In this document: piece after piece, positions 7,689-15,964 of the stretch
Numbering within the stretch: the first letter of the stretch is position 1
Layout: every line of letters starts with the position of its first letter
NCBI GenBank assembly: GCA_021324155.1
Contig: JAJPJQ010000043.1
Location: 1-48,371, forward strand
DNA: 48,371 nucleotides
DNA from: Pseudomonadota bacterium
GTDB taxonomy: Bacteria; Desulfobacterota; Binatia; UBA9968
Reading direction: 5' to 3'
Position numbers and translations under genes: made by a program
The notes under the pieces: model-generated
The model's input: only the letters and a program-made list of their open reading frames with translations
Told to the model about the DNA's origin: nothing
Databases searched by the model: none

Positions 7689-8534
7689 CTACGTCTTCAG
7701 CATCGCGTTGTCAATCAAACGGGCGGGTCCGACGCGTACGGCAAGCGCGAGCAGCGCCGCGTGCTCGATGCGCGGGATCTCCGCAAGCGTCTCGGGGTCG
7801 CAGATGCGGAGGTATTCGATCTCCGCGAGCGGCTCACCCTCGATCTCAGCGCGCGCGGCGGCGGCGACGCGGCCGGCGCAGCGCTCGCCCTGAGCGACCA
7901 ATGCTTCCGCGCGCTTCAGCGCACGGAATAGCGACGGCGCCGCCTGGCGCTCGCGCGCGCTGAGATAAGCGTTGCGCGAGCTGAGCGCGAGGCCGTCGGC
8001 GTCGCGCACCGTGGGATGACCGACGATCTCGATATCGAAATTCAAATCCTTTGTCATACGGCGAATCACCTGAAGCTGCTGATAATCCTTCTCGCCGAAG
8101 ACCGCCGTGTGCGGGCGGACCATGTTGAAGAGCTTGGCGACCACCGTCGCCACGCCGCGAAAATGGCCGGGACGGAATTCGCCTTCGAGCAGCGGCGCGA
8201 GGCGCTCGACGTCGATGTGCGTCTGGCAGCCGTCGGGATAGACCTCGGCGGCCGACGGATAAAACAGCGCGTCGACGTTTTCGTTTTCCAGCAGCGCGCG
8301 GTCGCGCGCGAAATCGCGCGGGTAGGCGGCGAAGTCCTCGTCCGGCGCGAACTGCGCCGGATTGACGAAGATCGAGACGACCACGCGCTCGCCGAGCTTT
8401 TTCGCGGCGCGCACGAGCGCCAGGTGCCCGTCGTGCAGCGTGCCCATCGTCGGCACGAAGGCGATGCGCCTTCCCGCGCGGCGCGCGGCGTCGGACCAGA
8501 CCTGCATCTCCTTGACCTTCTCGATGATGCGCAT
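7689..8534 (-). CDS. panC: pantothenate synthetase
   Basis: Condenses pantoate and beta-alanine with ATP to make pantothenate, the coenzyme A precursor. 281 aa, normal length. The nucleotidyltransferase motif PTMGTLHDGHLALV (about 28-41) has the two ATP-binding histidines; SIFVNPAQFAPDEDF, RPHTAVFGEKDYQQL and GLALSSRNAYLSARER are the other family blocks. panB is upstream on the same strand, separated only by a heptad array of 70 bp. Confidence 0.97.
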   Translation of the reverse strand: MRIIEKVKEMQVWSDAARRAGRRIAFVPTMGTLHDGHLALVRAAKKLGERVVVSIFVNPAQFAPDEDFAAYPRDFARDRALLENENVDALFYPSAAEVYPDGCQTHIDVERLAPLLEGEFRPGHFRGVATVVAKLFNMVRPHTAVFGEKDYQQLQVIRRMTKDLNFDIEIVGHPTVRDADGLALSSRNAYLSARERQAAPSLFRALKRAEALVAQGERCAGRVAAAARAEIEGEPLAEIEYLRICDPETLAEIPRIEHAALLALAVRVGPARLIDNAMLKT

Positions 8535-8536
8535 GG

Positions 8537-8606
8537 CTTTCAGCAGTCAGCGATCAGGAGTCAGCTAAAATTCCGGAGCATCTCAGCTGAAAGCTGACCG
8601 CTGTCT
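8537..8606. repeat. heptad array B between panB and panC (10 units, two arms)
   Basis: Ten seven-base units in one phase. The left four are NNNTCAG (starting at 8537, 8544, 8551, 8558); after three spacer units the right three are GCTGANN or GCTGNNN (8586, 8593, 8600). Left TCAGC and right GCTGA are complementary, so the arms can fold together. The array fills the entire panC-panB gap, from 2 bases after the panC start to 2 bases before the panB stop. Confidence 0.75.
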
Positions 8607-8608
8607 AT

Positions 8609-9412
8609 TTAGTGAAACGAATGCTCCTCGTCCGGAAAGCTGCCGTCCTTTACCTCGGCGATGTAGCGCTTGACCGCGTCGGTCATGATGCCCTTAAGAT
8701 CGGCGTAACGCTTGACGAACTTGGGCTGGTACATGTCGAAGAGCCCGAGCATGTCGTGCACGACCAGCACCTGCCCGTCGCACTCGACGCCCGCGCCGAT
8801 GCCGATTGTCGGTATCGTGAGGCGGCGCGTGATCTCGCGCGCGAGATCGACCGGAATGCCTTCGAGGATGACCGCGAACGCACCGCCCTCCTCGACCGCG
8901 AGCGCGTCGCGCACGATGCGCTCTCCCGCCTTCTTGTCTTTGCCTTGCACTTTGTAGCCGCCAAAGCGGTGGAGCGACTGCGGCGTGAGGCCGACGTGGC
9001 CCATCACGGGAATGCCTATGTCGACGATCGCCCTGATCGTCGCCTGCATCTCGACGCCGCCTTCGAGCTTCACGGCCTCCGCGCCCGCCTCGCTGAGAAA
9101 CCTGCCGGCGTTGCGCTTCGCCTCTTCGATGTTCACTTGATAGGAGAGAAACAGCATGTCGCCGACGAGCAGCGCCCGCGCCCGCCCGCGCGCGGCGATT
9201 CGCGTGTGGTAGAGCATCTCCTCCAGCGTCACGGGCAGCGTGGTCGCCTGGCCCTGAACGACCGAGCCGAGCGAGTCGCCGACGAGCAGGATATCGATGC
9301 CGGCGTCGTCGAGGATGCGCGCGAACGAATAATCGTAGGCGGTGAGCGCGGTGATCTTGTGACCCGCGCGCTTCATCTTGATGATCTCCGGCACGGTAAC
9401 CTTTTGCGCCAT
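8609..9412 (-). CDS. panB: 3-methyl-2-oxobutanoate hydroxymethyltransferase
   Basis: First committed step of pantothenate synthesis, adding a one-carbon unit from methylene-tetrahydrofolate to ketoisovalerate. 267 aa TIM-barrel enzyme with ALTAYDYSFARILDDAGIDILLVGDSLG (Asp46 as metal ligand), GDMLFLSYQ, VKLEGG, GHVGLTPQS, ILEGIP and the GIGAGVECDGQVLVVHDMLG block. It forms a pair with panC. An intrinsic terminator of the preceding gene lies directly upstream, so panB probably has its own promoter in the 10-120 bases before it or depends on readthrough. Confidence 0.97.
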   Translation of the reverse strand: MAQKVTVPEIIKMKRAGHKITALTAYDYSFARILDDAGIDILLVGDSLGSVVQGQATTLPVTLEEMLYHTRIAARGRARALLVGDMLFLSYQVNIEEAKRNAGRFLSEAGAEAVKLEGGVEMQATIRAIVDIGIPVMGHVGLTPQSLHRFGGYKVQGKDKKAGERIVRDALAVEEGGAFAVILEGIPVDLAREITRRLTIPTIGIGAGVECDGQVLVVHDMLGLFDMYQPKFVKRYADLKGIMTDAVKRYIAEVKDGSFPDEEHSFH

Positions 9413-9421
9413 CGCGTCCCC

Positions 9422-9456
9422 CTAAAATAAAAAAGCCTTCCGACCGGGCGGAAGGC
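9422..9456 (-). terminator. intrinsic terminator after the deoxynucleoside kinase gene
   Basis: On the minus strand an 8-bp perfect stem (9456-9449 with 9442-9435, loop of six) is followed by TTTTTTATTTTA. It lies about 85 nt after the stop of the kinase gene (9540) and about 10 nt before the panB start. Confidence 0.82.
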
Positions 9457-9539
9457 CATTCGACCGGCGAATCCGGGCCGGGCAAGCCAAAGCCTCCCCG
9501 CCGCGATCGCCGTTTTTTCCTGGCTCCGTCTCGGTCCAG

Positions 9540-10181
9540 TTACCTGGATCCAAGCGGTATGTAGTGCTGCGTGCCGGAACCCATGTTGTTGATTTCGCGT
9601 ACCAAGTCAGCCAGATCCCGGCTGCTCGCAACGAAATCGATCTCGGATGTGTTCACCACCAGAAGCGGGCTCTCGTCGTAGTGGAAAAAGAACTGGCTGT
9701 ACGCCTGAGCCACCTCGGTGAGGTATTCCAGGGTCACGCTGCGTTCGTAGGATTTATCTCTCTTTTTGAGCCGTTTGTAAAGGATATCGGGCCGCGCCTG
9801 CAGGTAGACGACGAGGTCGGGCTTCGGCAGCCGGATGTCGAGTAACTGGTAAATCTGCTGATAGAGCGCGAGCTCGTCGGCGTTGAGCGTCAGCGACGCG
9901 AATATCTTGTCCTTGGCAAAGAGGTAATCCGAGACGGTCGCCTGCGAGAAGAGGTCCTGCTGGACGAGATCGTGCTGCTGGCGGTAGCGGTTGAGGAGAA
10001 AAAATAGCTGGTTCTGAAAAGCGTAAGTCTCGCGGTCCTGGTAGAACTTGGCCAGAAACGGATTGTCTTCGACGCTCTCGAAGAGCGTCCGGGCCTGGAA
10101 TTCGGCGGCGAGCAGCTTCGCGAGGCTCGATTTTCCGACTCCGATCGGCCCCTCGACGACGATGTACTTCTTGGCCGCCAT
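9540..10181 (-). CDS. deoxynucleoside kinase (dGK/dAK/dCK family)
   Basis: 213 aa. It phosphorylates deoxynucleosides for salvage. The P-loop GPIGVGKSS is at about 11-19, followed by a FESVEDNPFLAKFY segment that in the family holds the substrate glutamate, then SDYLFAKDKIFA, PDLVVYLQARPDILYKRLKKRDKSYER (LID region, about 121-147) and a C-terminal DLADLVREIN helix. The start is placed at the ATG at 10181; the much longer open frame upstream is an antisense artefact of the permease gene. The Shine-Dalgarno is weak. In several lineages such a kinase sits next to pan genes. Confidence 0.93.
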   Translation of the reverse strand: MAAKKYIVVEGPIGVGKSSLAKLLAAEFQARTLFESVEDNPFLAKFYQDRETYAFQNQLFFLLNRYRQQHDLVQQDLFSQATVSDYLFAKDKIFASLTLNADELALYQQIYQLLDIRLPKPDLVVYLQARPDILYKRLKKRDKSYERSVTLEYLTEVAQAYSQFFFHYDESPLLVVNTSEIDFVASSRDLADLVREINNMGSGTQHYIPLGSR

Positions 10182-10271
10182 CCCAAGCTGGAAACGTACA
10201 ATAAAGACACGGGCGATGTCCACCAAATTTGCTAGACAACGCCGCGCGCTTGCGCTACTGAATGGCGCATA

Positions 10272-11768
10272 ATGAACCGGCTCTTCGCCACCAAGCCTCT
10301 TTCGCTGCTGCTGGAGGAGATGGCGGGAGAAAATCGCCTGCGCCGCGTGCTCGGCCCGATCGAGCTCACGAGCCTCGGCGTCGGCTGCATCATCGGCACG
10401 GGCATTTTCGTCCTGACGGGAATCGCCGCGCACGACAAGGCGGGCCCGGCGCTCACGCTGTCGTTCGTGATCGCCGGCGCCGCCTGCGTTCTGGCCGCGC
10501 TGTGCTATGCGGAGTTCGCCTCGATGGTGCCGGTGGCAGGCTCGGCCTATACCTACGCCTACGCGACGCTGGGCGAGCTGTTCGCCTGGATCATCGGCTG
10601 GGATCTGGTTCTGGAATACACGATCGCCGCTGCGACCGTGGCGCACGGCTGGTCGCATTATTTTCAGGATTTCATCGGCATCTTCGGCCTGAAGCTGCCG
10701 CACGCGCTGACGAATTCTCCCTTCGATTTCCAGCCGAGCAGCGGTGCGTTCGTCTCTACCGGCACGGCGATGGATTTCCCATCGCTCGTCATCGCGGCGC
10801 TCGTCACCGTCATCCTCGTCATCGGGATTCGCGAGAGCGCGACGCTCAACTCGCTGATCGTCGCTCTCAAAGTCGCCATCGTGCTGTTCGTGATCGCCGT
10901 CGGCGCTTTCTACATCGATCCGAAAAACTGGACGCCGTTCGCGCCTTTCGGCTATACCGGCGTCTCGTTTTTCGGCCATACGCTCTTCGGACAAAGCGGC
11001 GCGGGCGGCGAGCCGCTCGGCGTGCTCGCCGGCGCGGCGATGATCTTCTTCGCATACATCGGCTTCGACTCGGTCTCGACGCACGCCGAGGAGGCGCGCC
11101 ACCCGCAGCGCGATGTGCCGATCGGCATCATCGCGTCGCTCCTTATATGCACGGTGCTCTATGTCGGCGTCTCGGCCGTGCTGACCGGCATGGTGCCGTC
11201 CGACAAGATCAACATCGACGCGCCGGTCTCCGACGCGTTCCGGCAGGTGGGCCTCCCGTGGGCGCAATTCCTGATCTCGCTCGGCGCGCTCGCCGGCATC
11301 ACGTCCGTGCTGCTGGTTCTCATGCTGAGCCAGCCGCGCATCTTCCTTGCGATGGCGCGCGACGGGCTCGTGCCGCCGCAGATATTCGGCGCCGTGCACC
11401 CGCGCTTCCGCACGCCTTATAAATCGACTGTCTTGACCGGCATCGTCGTCGGCCTCTGCGCCGCTCTGATCCCGCTCCGCGTCCTCGCGGAGCTGGTCAA
11501 TATCGGCACGCTGCTCGCTTTCGCGATCGTCTGCGCCGCCGTGCTCATCATGCGCAGAAAGCAGCCCGATGCTCCGCGGCCCTTTCGCTGCCCGCTCGTG
11601 CCGCTGGTGCCGCTCCTCGGCATCGCGCTCTGCCTCATTCTGATGTTCTCGCTGCCGGCGGAAAACTGGCTGCGGCTTTTCGTCTGGCTCGGAATCGGCC
11701 TGGTAATTTATTTCTTTTACGGGCGCCACCACAGCGTGCTCGCGCGGGCGCGCGGATACAACGCATGA
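10272..11768 (+). CDS. APC-family amino acid permease
   Basis: 498 aa with about twelve to fourteen predicted membrane helices. The first helix carries GVGCIIGTGIFVLTG, the unwound substrate site of the APC superfamily, and helix 3-4 contains FAWIIGWDLVLEYTIAAATVAHGWS, as in cationic amino acid transporters (CAT/YhdG type). The intracellular loop has FDSVSTHAEEARHPQRDVPIGI. It is divergent from the deoxynucleoside kinase gene (90 nt between starts) and its stop overlaps the next ATG in an ATGA junction, so nagZ is translationally coupled. Substrate specificity is not determined. Confidence 0.93.
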   Translation: MNRLFATKPLSLLLEEMAGENRLRRVLGPIELTSLGVGCIIGTGIFVLTGIAAHDKAGPALTLSFVIAGAACVLAALCYAEFASMVPVAGSAYTYAYATLGELFAWIIGWDLVLEYTIAAATVAHGWSHYFQDFIGIFGLKLPHALTNSPFDFQPSSGAFVSTGTAMDFPSLVIAALVTVILVIGIRESATLNSLIVALKVAIVLFVIAVGAFYIDPKNWTPFAPFGYTGVSFFGHTLFGQSGAGGEPLGVLAGAAMIFFAYIGFDSVSTHAEEARHPQRDVPIGIIASLLICTVLYVGVSAVLTGMVPSDKINIDAPVSDAFRQVGLPWAQFLISLGALAGITSVLLVLMLSQPRIFLAMARDGLVPPQIFGAVHPRFRTPYKSTVLTGIVVGLCAALIPLRVLAELVNIGTLLAFAIVCAAVLIMRRKQPDAPRPFRCPLVPLVPLLGIALCLILMFSLPAENWLRLFVWLGIGLVIYFFYGRHHSVLARARGYNA

Positions 11769-12844
11769 CGGCGACCGCCCGCGAAATCATCGGGCAGATG
11801 ATCATGATCGGCGTCGCCGGCGAGGCGCTCACGGCCGAGGAAAAGGCCCTGCTGAAGAATTATCCATTCGGCGGCTTCATCCTCTTCGCCCACAACGTCA
11901 AAGAGCCGCAGCAGATTCTCGCGCTCTGCCGCTCGCTCTGGGAGACCAAGCGCGAGCTGCCGCCGTTCATCGCGATCGACGAGGAAGGCGGCCGCGTGCA
12001 CCGGCTGCCGCCGCCGTTCACGCACTTTCCGCCCGCGGCGGCGCTCGGACGAAAGGGCAACGCCGACACCGCCTATCGCGTCGGCCTGGCGATGGCGAGC
12101 GAGCTCAAGGCGGTCGGTATCAATCTCGATTTTGCGCCGGTCTTCGACGTTGCTTCTAATCCCAACAACCCCGTCATCGGCGATCGCGCCTTCAGCGGCG
12201 ATCCGGAAGAAGTCATCCGGCTCGGCTGGGAATTCGCACGCGGCCTGCGCGAAGGCGGCGTGATTCCTTGCGTCAAGCATTTTCCCGGCCACGGCGGCAC
12301 CGACGCGGATTCGCACCTCGAGCTGCCGGTCGTCACCAAGGATATCGAAGACCTCGAAGCGACCGAGCTGCCGCCGTTCGTCTACGCCTGCGGCAAACGC
12401 GTCGAGGCGGTGATGACGGCGCACGTCCTCTACCCTGCACTCGACCGGCAGTATCCGGCGACGCTGTCGCCGCGGATCGTCGGCGAGCTCCTGCGCGGCG
12501 GGCTCCGTTACGACGGCGTCGTCTTCAGCGACGACCTCGAGATGCAAGCGGTCGCGTCGACGTATTCCGCCGACGAATCGGCGCGGCTGGCGGTCGCCGC
12601 CGGCGTCGACACGCTGCTGTTCTGTCACGATACGGAGCGCGCCGCGGCGGCGCTCGATTTTCTCTCCCACGAGAGCGAGCGCGACTCGGATCTGAGGCTG
12701 CGCATCGCGGAAAGCTGCCGCCGCATCCGTAAGCTCAAGAAGCGCACGCTCACCCGCTTTTACGCCGCGAGCGAAGAAGAATTGAAAGAGATTCTCAGCG
12801 GAGCGAATCGAAAAATCGTCGGGGAGATTCAGGGCAGCCGGTAG
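11765..12844 (+). CDS. nagZ: beta-N-acetylhexosaminidase (glycoside hydrolase family 3)
   Basis: Removes N-acetylglucosamine from anhydromuropeptides during cell-wall recycling in the cytoplasm. 359 aa, no signal peptide. The signature KHFPGHGGTDADSH is at about 171-184, with the mobile catalytic His184, and the nucleophile Asp is in FSDDLEMQA (about 255-262). FIAIDEEGGRVHRL (about 69-81) is also diagnostic. It starts inside the permease stop (ATGA) and its 3' end overlaps the convergent gshA gene by 16 bases. Confidence 0.95.
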   Translation: MTATAREIIGQMIMIGVAGEALTAEEKALLKNYPFGGFILFAHNVKEPQQILALCRSLWETKRELPPFIAIDEEGGRVHRLPPPFTHFPPAAALGRKGNADTAYRVGLAMASELKAVGINLDFAPVFDVASNPNNPVIGDRAFSGDPEEVIRLGWEFARGLREGGVIPCVKHFPGHGGTDADSHLELPVVTKDIEDLEATELPPFVYACGKRVEAVMTAHVLYPALDRQYPATLSPRIVGELLRGGLRYDGVVFSDDLEMQAVASTYSADESARLAVAAGVDTLLFCHDTERAAAALDFLSHESERDSDLRLRIAESCRRIRKLKKRTLTRFYAASEEELKEILSGANRKIVGEIQGSR

Positions 12845-14172
12845 GCGCTGTAGTCGATCAGCTTCTTGACATCGTGATGGAGCTCGCCTTCCCACTTTTC
12901 GAGCACGAGATCGGCCGGACATTTTCCCCGCTCGACCAGACCGCGCAGCGGCCTTAAGTAAATCGTCTCGTCCTCGCCGGCGTCGTTGAGCGCGGCCTGG
13001 CGCTTGAGCCCCTCCCACGCGATCGCGATCAATTCCCGCGCCAGGTCGGCGGCCGAAAATCGGCGCGCGCGCGCCGCGAGCGCGTAGCGGTGCGAATCGT
13101 GGTAGAATTCCATGCGCTCGTCCCACGTCCAGCCCTTCACGAGATCCCACGCGCCGTCGAGACAATCGGCGTCGTAGAGAAACCCCTTGATCAGCGCCGG
13201 CAGCGCCGGCATCAGCTCGGGCGGCTGGCTGTCCGCCGAGCGCGCCTCCATATACTTTTTTATCCTCACTTCGGGGAACAGCGTGGTGAGGTGAAGGTCC
13301 CAATCCTCGATCGTCGCCTCGTGGCCGTTGTGGCCGTGGTTCCAATATTCGCGGAACGTCATGCCGGTGAAGTCGATATAATCGGCGCCGCGCTTGATGA
13401 AGTACATCGGCACGTCGAGCGCGTACTCGACGTAGTGCGCGAACGAAACCGCGGGATCGAACGCGAAGCGCAGCATCCCCGCGCGCGCTTTGTCGGTGTC
13501 GGTCCAGATGTGCCCGCGAAAGCTCTTGTAGCCGGTGATCTGGCCCTCGACGATCGGCGAGTTGGCGAAGATCGCGGTCAAAAGCGGCGCGATGCCCATC
13601 GCGGTGCGAAACTTCGCCATCGCGTCCTTCTCGCTGCTGAAGTCGATATTCGCCTGCACCGTCGCGGTCTGCTTCATCATGCGCTGGCCGAGCGTGCCGA
13701 CCTTCGGCATGTACGGTCCCATGATGCGATACCGTTTCTTCGGCACCCACTCGATCTCGTCGAGCCGGCTGAACGGCTGGATGCCGAGGCCGAGATATAC
13801 GACGCCCATGCGCGTCGAGATTTCGAGCAGCTCGCGGATGTGCTGGGTAAACTCGCCGTACGCGCAGTGAATGTTCTGGCACGGCTCGCCGGAGAGCTCG
13901 ATCTGGCCGCCGGGCTCGAGGTGAATTTGCGCCGGGCCGCGGACGAGCGCGATGATGTGGCCGTCTTCCTCGGCCGGCTCCCAGTTGTATTCCTCTACGA
14001 GTCTCCGGAGGATCGCCTCGACGCCGGCCGGGCCCGAATAGGGAATCGCCTTCCCTGTGTCGCGGCGGATGCCGACTTTTTCGTACTCCGTGCCGACGCG
14101 CCACGCGGAGCGCGGCTTGGCGGCGTTGTGGAAGTACGCCTCGAGCTCGTCTGTGCTACGCGTGCGGGACAT
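12829..14172 (-). CDS. gshA: glutamate-cysteine ligase, plant/alphaproteobacterial type
   Basis: Joins glutamate and cysteine, the first step to glutathione. 447 aa. Family blocks: WRVGTEYEKVGI near the N-terminus, IHLEPGGQIELSG, YLGLGIQPFSRLDEIEWVPKKRY, MMKQTATVQANIDFSSE and DYIDFTGMTFREYW, all typical of the GCS2-type enzymes found in plants and many proteobacteria. No gshB lies in the window. Its start overlaps the end of mtnA by 17 nt, so the two are probably cotranscribed, and its end overlaps convergent nagZ. Confidence 0.92.
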   Translation of the reverse strand: MSRTRSTDELEAYFHNAAKPRSAWRVGTEYEKVGIRRDTGKAIPYSGPAGVEAILRRLVEEYNWEPAEEDGHIIALVRGPAQIHLEPGGQIELSGEPCQNIHCAYGEFTQHIRELLEISTRMGVVYLGLGIQPFSRLDEIEWVPKKRYRIMGPYMPKVGTLGQRMMKQTATVQANIDFSSEKDAMAKFRTAMGIAPLLTAIFANSPIVEGQITGYKSFRGHIWTDTDKARAGMLRFAFDPAVSFAHYVEYALDVPMYFIKRGADYIDFTGMTFREYWNHGHNGHEATIEDWDLHLTTLFPEVRIKKYMEARSADSQPPELMPALPALIKGFLYDADCLDGAWDLVKGWTWDERMEFYHDSHRYALAARARRFSAADLARELIAIAWEGLKRQAALNDAGEDETIYLRPLRGLVERGKCPADLVLEKWEGELHHDVKKLIDYSAYRLP

Positions 14173-15193
14173 AAGCGCGAATATTTTGGGAGAACGGCGG
14201 CGTGATGACGCCTTTCTCCGTGATGATCGCCGACACCAAGTCGTGGTCGGTGACGTCGAATGCCGGATTCAATACCTGGACGCCGCGCGGAGTGATCGCG
14301 CGGCCGAAAATATGCGATACCTCGCGCGGGTCGCGCTGCTCGATCGGAATCTCGGCGCCCGAGGAGCATTTGGGGTCGATCGTCGAGGTCGGCGCGGCGA
14401 CGTAGAATGGTATATTGTGCCGCTTCGCCAGCACGGCGATGAGGTACGTGCCGATCTTGTTGGCGACGTCGCCGTTGGCCGCGATGCGGTCGGCCCCGAC
14501 CACCACCGCGTCGACCTTGCCCTTCTGCATCAGATAGCCGGCCATGCCGTCGGTGACGATCGTGACGGGGATCTTGTCTTTCTTGAGCTCCCAGGCGGTC
14601 AGCCGCGCGCCCTGCAGAAACGGCCGCGTCTCGTTGGCGAGCACTTCCACGTTTTTGCCGGTCTCTTTCATGGCGCGGATAACCCCGAGCGCGGTTCCGT
14701 ATCCGGCCGTCGCGAGCGCTCCGGCGTTGCAGTGCGTCATGATGTGCGTCGAGGCGCCGAGCAGCTTCGCGCCGTGCTTGCCGAGCTGCCGGTTGGCCGC
14801 GATATCCTCGTGATAAATCTTCAGCGCTTCGTTCTTGAGCATCTGCTTCACCGTCTCGATGCCCTGACTGCGCTTCTCGGCGTAGACGCGGCGCATGCGC
14901 TCGAGCGCCCAGAATAGGTTGACGGCCGTCGGCCGGGTTTTCGCCATCGTGCGAAAAATCCGCTCGACCTCGCGGTCGAAATTTTTGTCCTTGACGCCCA
15001 CGGCGCCGAGTGCGACGCCCATCGCGGCCGCGACGCCGATCGCCGGAGCGCCGCGCACGACCATGTCGCGGATCGCCTGCGCGACGGCTTCGTAGTCGCG
15101 GTAGACGCGATAAATCTCCTTCGTCGGCAGCAGCCGCTGATCGAGCATGACGACATGATTATGATTGTCCCAGCGAATCGTTTTGACGGCCAT
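14156..15193 (-). CDS. mtnA: S-methyl-5-thioribose-1-phosphate isomerase
   Basis: Methionine salvage enzyme that converts methylthioribose-1-phosphate to the ribulose form. 345 aa from the ATG at 15193; a GTG two codons earlier (15199) is possible, but AGAAAG spacing favours the ATG. Family blocks are MVVRGAPAIGVAAAMG, THCNAGALATAGYGTALGV (catalytic Cys), VVVGADRIAANGDVANKIGTY (catalytic Asp) and APTSTIDP. It overlaps the gshA start by 17 nt. No other mtn genes are present. Confidence 0.95.
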   Translation of the reverse strand: MAVKTIRWDNHNHVVMLDQRLLPTKEIYRVYRDYEAVAQAIRDMVVRGAPAIGVAAAMGVALGAVGVKDKNFDREVERIFRTMAKTRPTAVNLFWALERMRRVYAEKRSQGIETVKQMLKNEALKIYHEDIAANRQLGKHGAKLLGASTHIMTHCNAGALATAGYGTALGVIRAMKETGKNVEVLANETRPFLQGARLTAWELKKDKIPVTIVTDGMAGYLMQKGKVDAVVVGADRIAANGDVANKIGTYLIAVLAKRHNIPFYVAAPTSTIDPKCSSGAEIPIEQRDPREVSHIFGRAITPRGVQVLNPAFDVTDHDLVSAIITEKGVITPPFSQNIRAYVPHA

Positions 15194-15257
15194 GGCCACG
15201 CTTTCTATTTACGGGGAGGCTGAGTATAGTAAGCGGATACAGGAAGCTCAAGGGCCG

Positions 15258-15533
15258 ATGAGCCTTCATACGTTTCTCGGTTATCTCACGGGACTTTATT
15301 TTATTTCGCCGGACCTCGATGCGACAACGCTCCTGCGCACCGCGGTCCTCGTGCATATCCTCGACGCCATTCTTTGCGGCATGATCGCCGGCTCGAGCGG
15401 GCGCAGTCGCAGTCTGTGGACGGCGGCGGGCCTCTGCTTCGGCATCTGGGCGCTCGCCGCGATTTTTCTCCTGCCGGCCAAGCGCGCGCGCGAAAAAACG
15501 CGCGAGTCTCAGTCGTCCTGCGCGATCACGTAA
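15258..15533 (+). CDS. small membrane protein, unknown
   Basis: 91 aa from the ATG at 15258. Two hydrophobic segments (about 22-42, ILDAILCGMIAG region, and about 55-72, AAGLCFGIWALAAIFLLP) are followed by a basic tail rich in Lys and Arg. I do not recognise the family. The open frame continues 5' to 15165 but that part overlaps mtnA in antisense and lacks coding character. Its 3' end overlaps convergent acpS by 25 nt. Gene reality is likely but not certain; no clear ribosome binding site is seen. Confidence 0.55.
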   Translation: MSLHTFLGYLTGLYFISPDLDATTLLRTAVLVHILDAILCGMIAGSSGRSRSLWTAAGLCFGIWALAAIFLLPAKRAREKTRESQSSCAIT

Positions 15534-15898
15534 GCGAGCGCGTTCGCGTCGGTGTGCGTGATCGAAACGAGCAAGCGGCGGATACCGAGCTCACGCGCGA
15601 AATCGGCCGTATGGCCGTGCAGCGCGATCTCGGGCTTGCCGCCGCGCGCGCGCGTCACCTCGATATTCGCCCATCCGACTTTTGCGCCCCACCCGGTGCC
15701 GAGCGCTTTCATCGTCGCTTCCTTCGCCGCGAAGCGGCCGGCGTAGCTCTGGTACTTGCCTACCCCCTTGCTCTCGCAGTAGCGAATCTCGCTTTCCGTA
15801 TAGACACGATCGCGAAAGCGCTTGCCGATCGTCTCATCCTCCAGCGCGCGCCGAATCCGCGGCACCTCGATCAAATCCACCCCGACGCTCACGATCAT
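15509..15898 (-). CDS. acpS: holo-[acyl-carrier-protein] synthase
   Basis: Attaches 4'-phosphopantetheine from coenzyme A to acyl carrier protein. 129 aa, usual size. GVDLIEVPRI (metal-binding Asp near residue 8) and the GRFAAKEATMKALGTG block (metal-binding Glu) are diagnostic, followed by SITHTDANALAYVIAQ at the C-terminus. I start it at the ATG at 15898, giving the conserved MIVSVGVDL opening; the extra 12 residues of the longer frame are not typical. Confidence 0.96.
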   Translation of the reverse strand: MIVSVGVDLIEVPRIRRALEDETIGKRFRDRVYTESEIRYCESKGVGKYQSYAGRFAAKEATMKALGTGWGAKVGWANIEVTRARGGKPEIALHGHTADFARELGIRRLLVSITHTDANALAYVIAQDD

Positions 15899-15964
15899 CC
15901 GATAAAGTCTGCGCCGCGGACCGGCAAGAGTCAACGGACCGCGGGTGCGCGAAATGCCGGCGTA

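Noticed and set aside
9540..11732. 730-codon minus-strand frame across the permease
   Set aside because: Only its last 213 codons are a real gene (deoxynucleoside kinase); the rest is antisense to the permease.
11717..14104. 795-codon minus-strand frame
   Set aside because: It is a shadow of nagZ (antisense) and gshA (other frame), with a repetitive charged composition.
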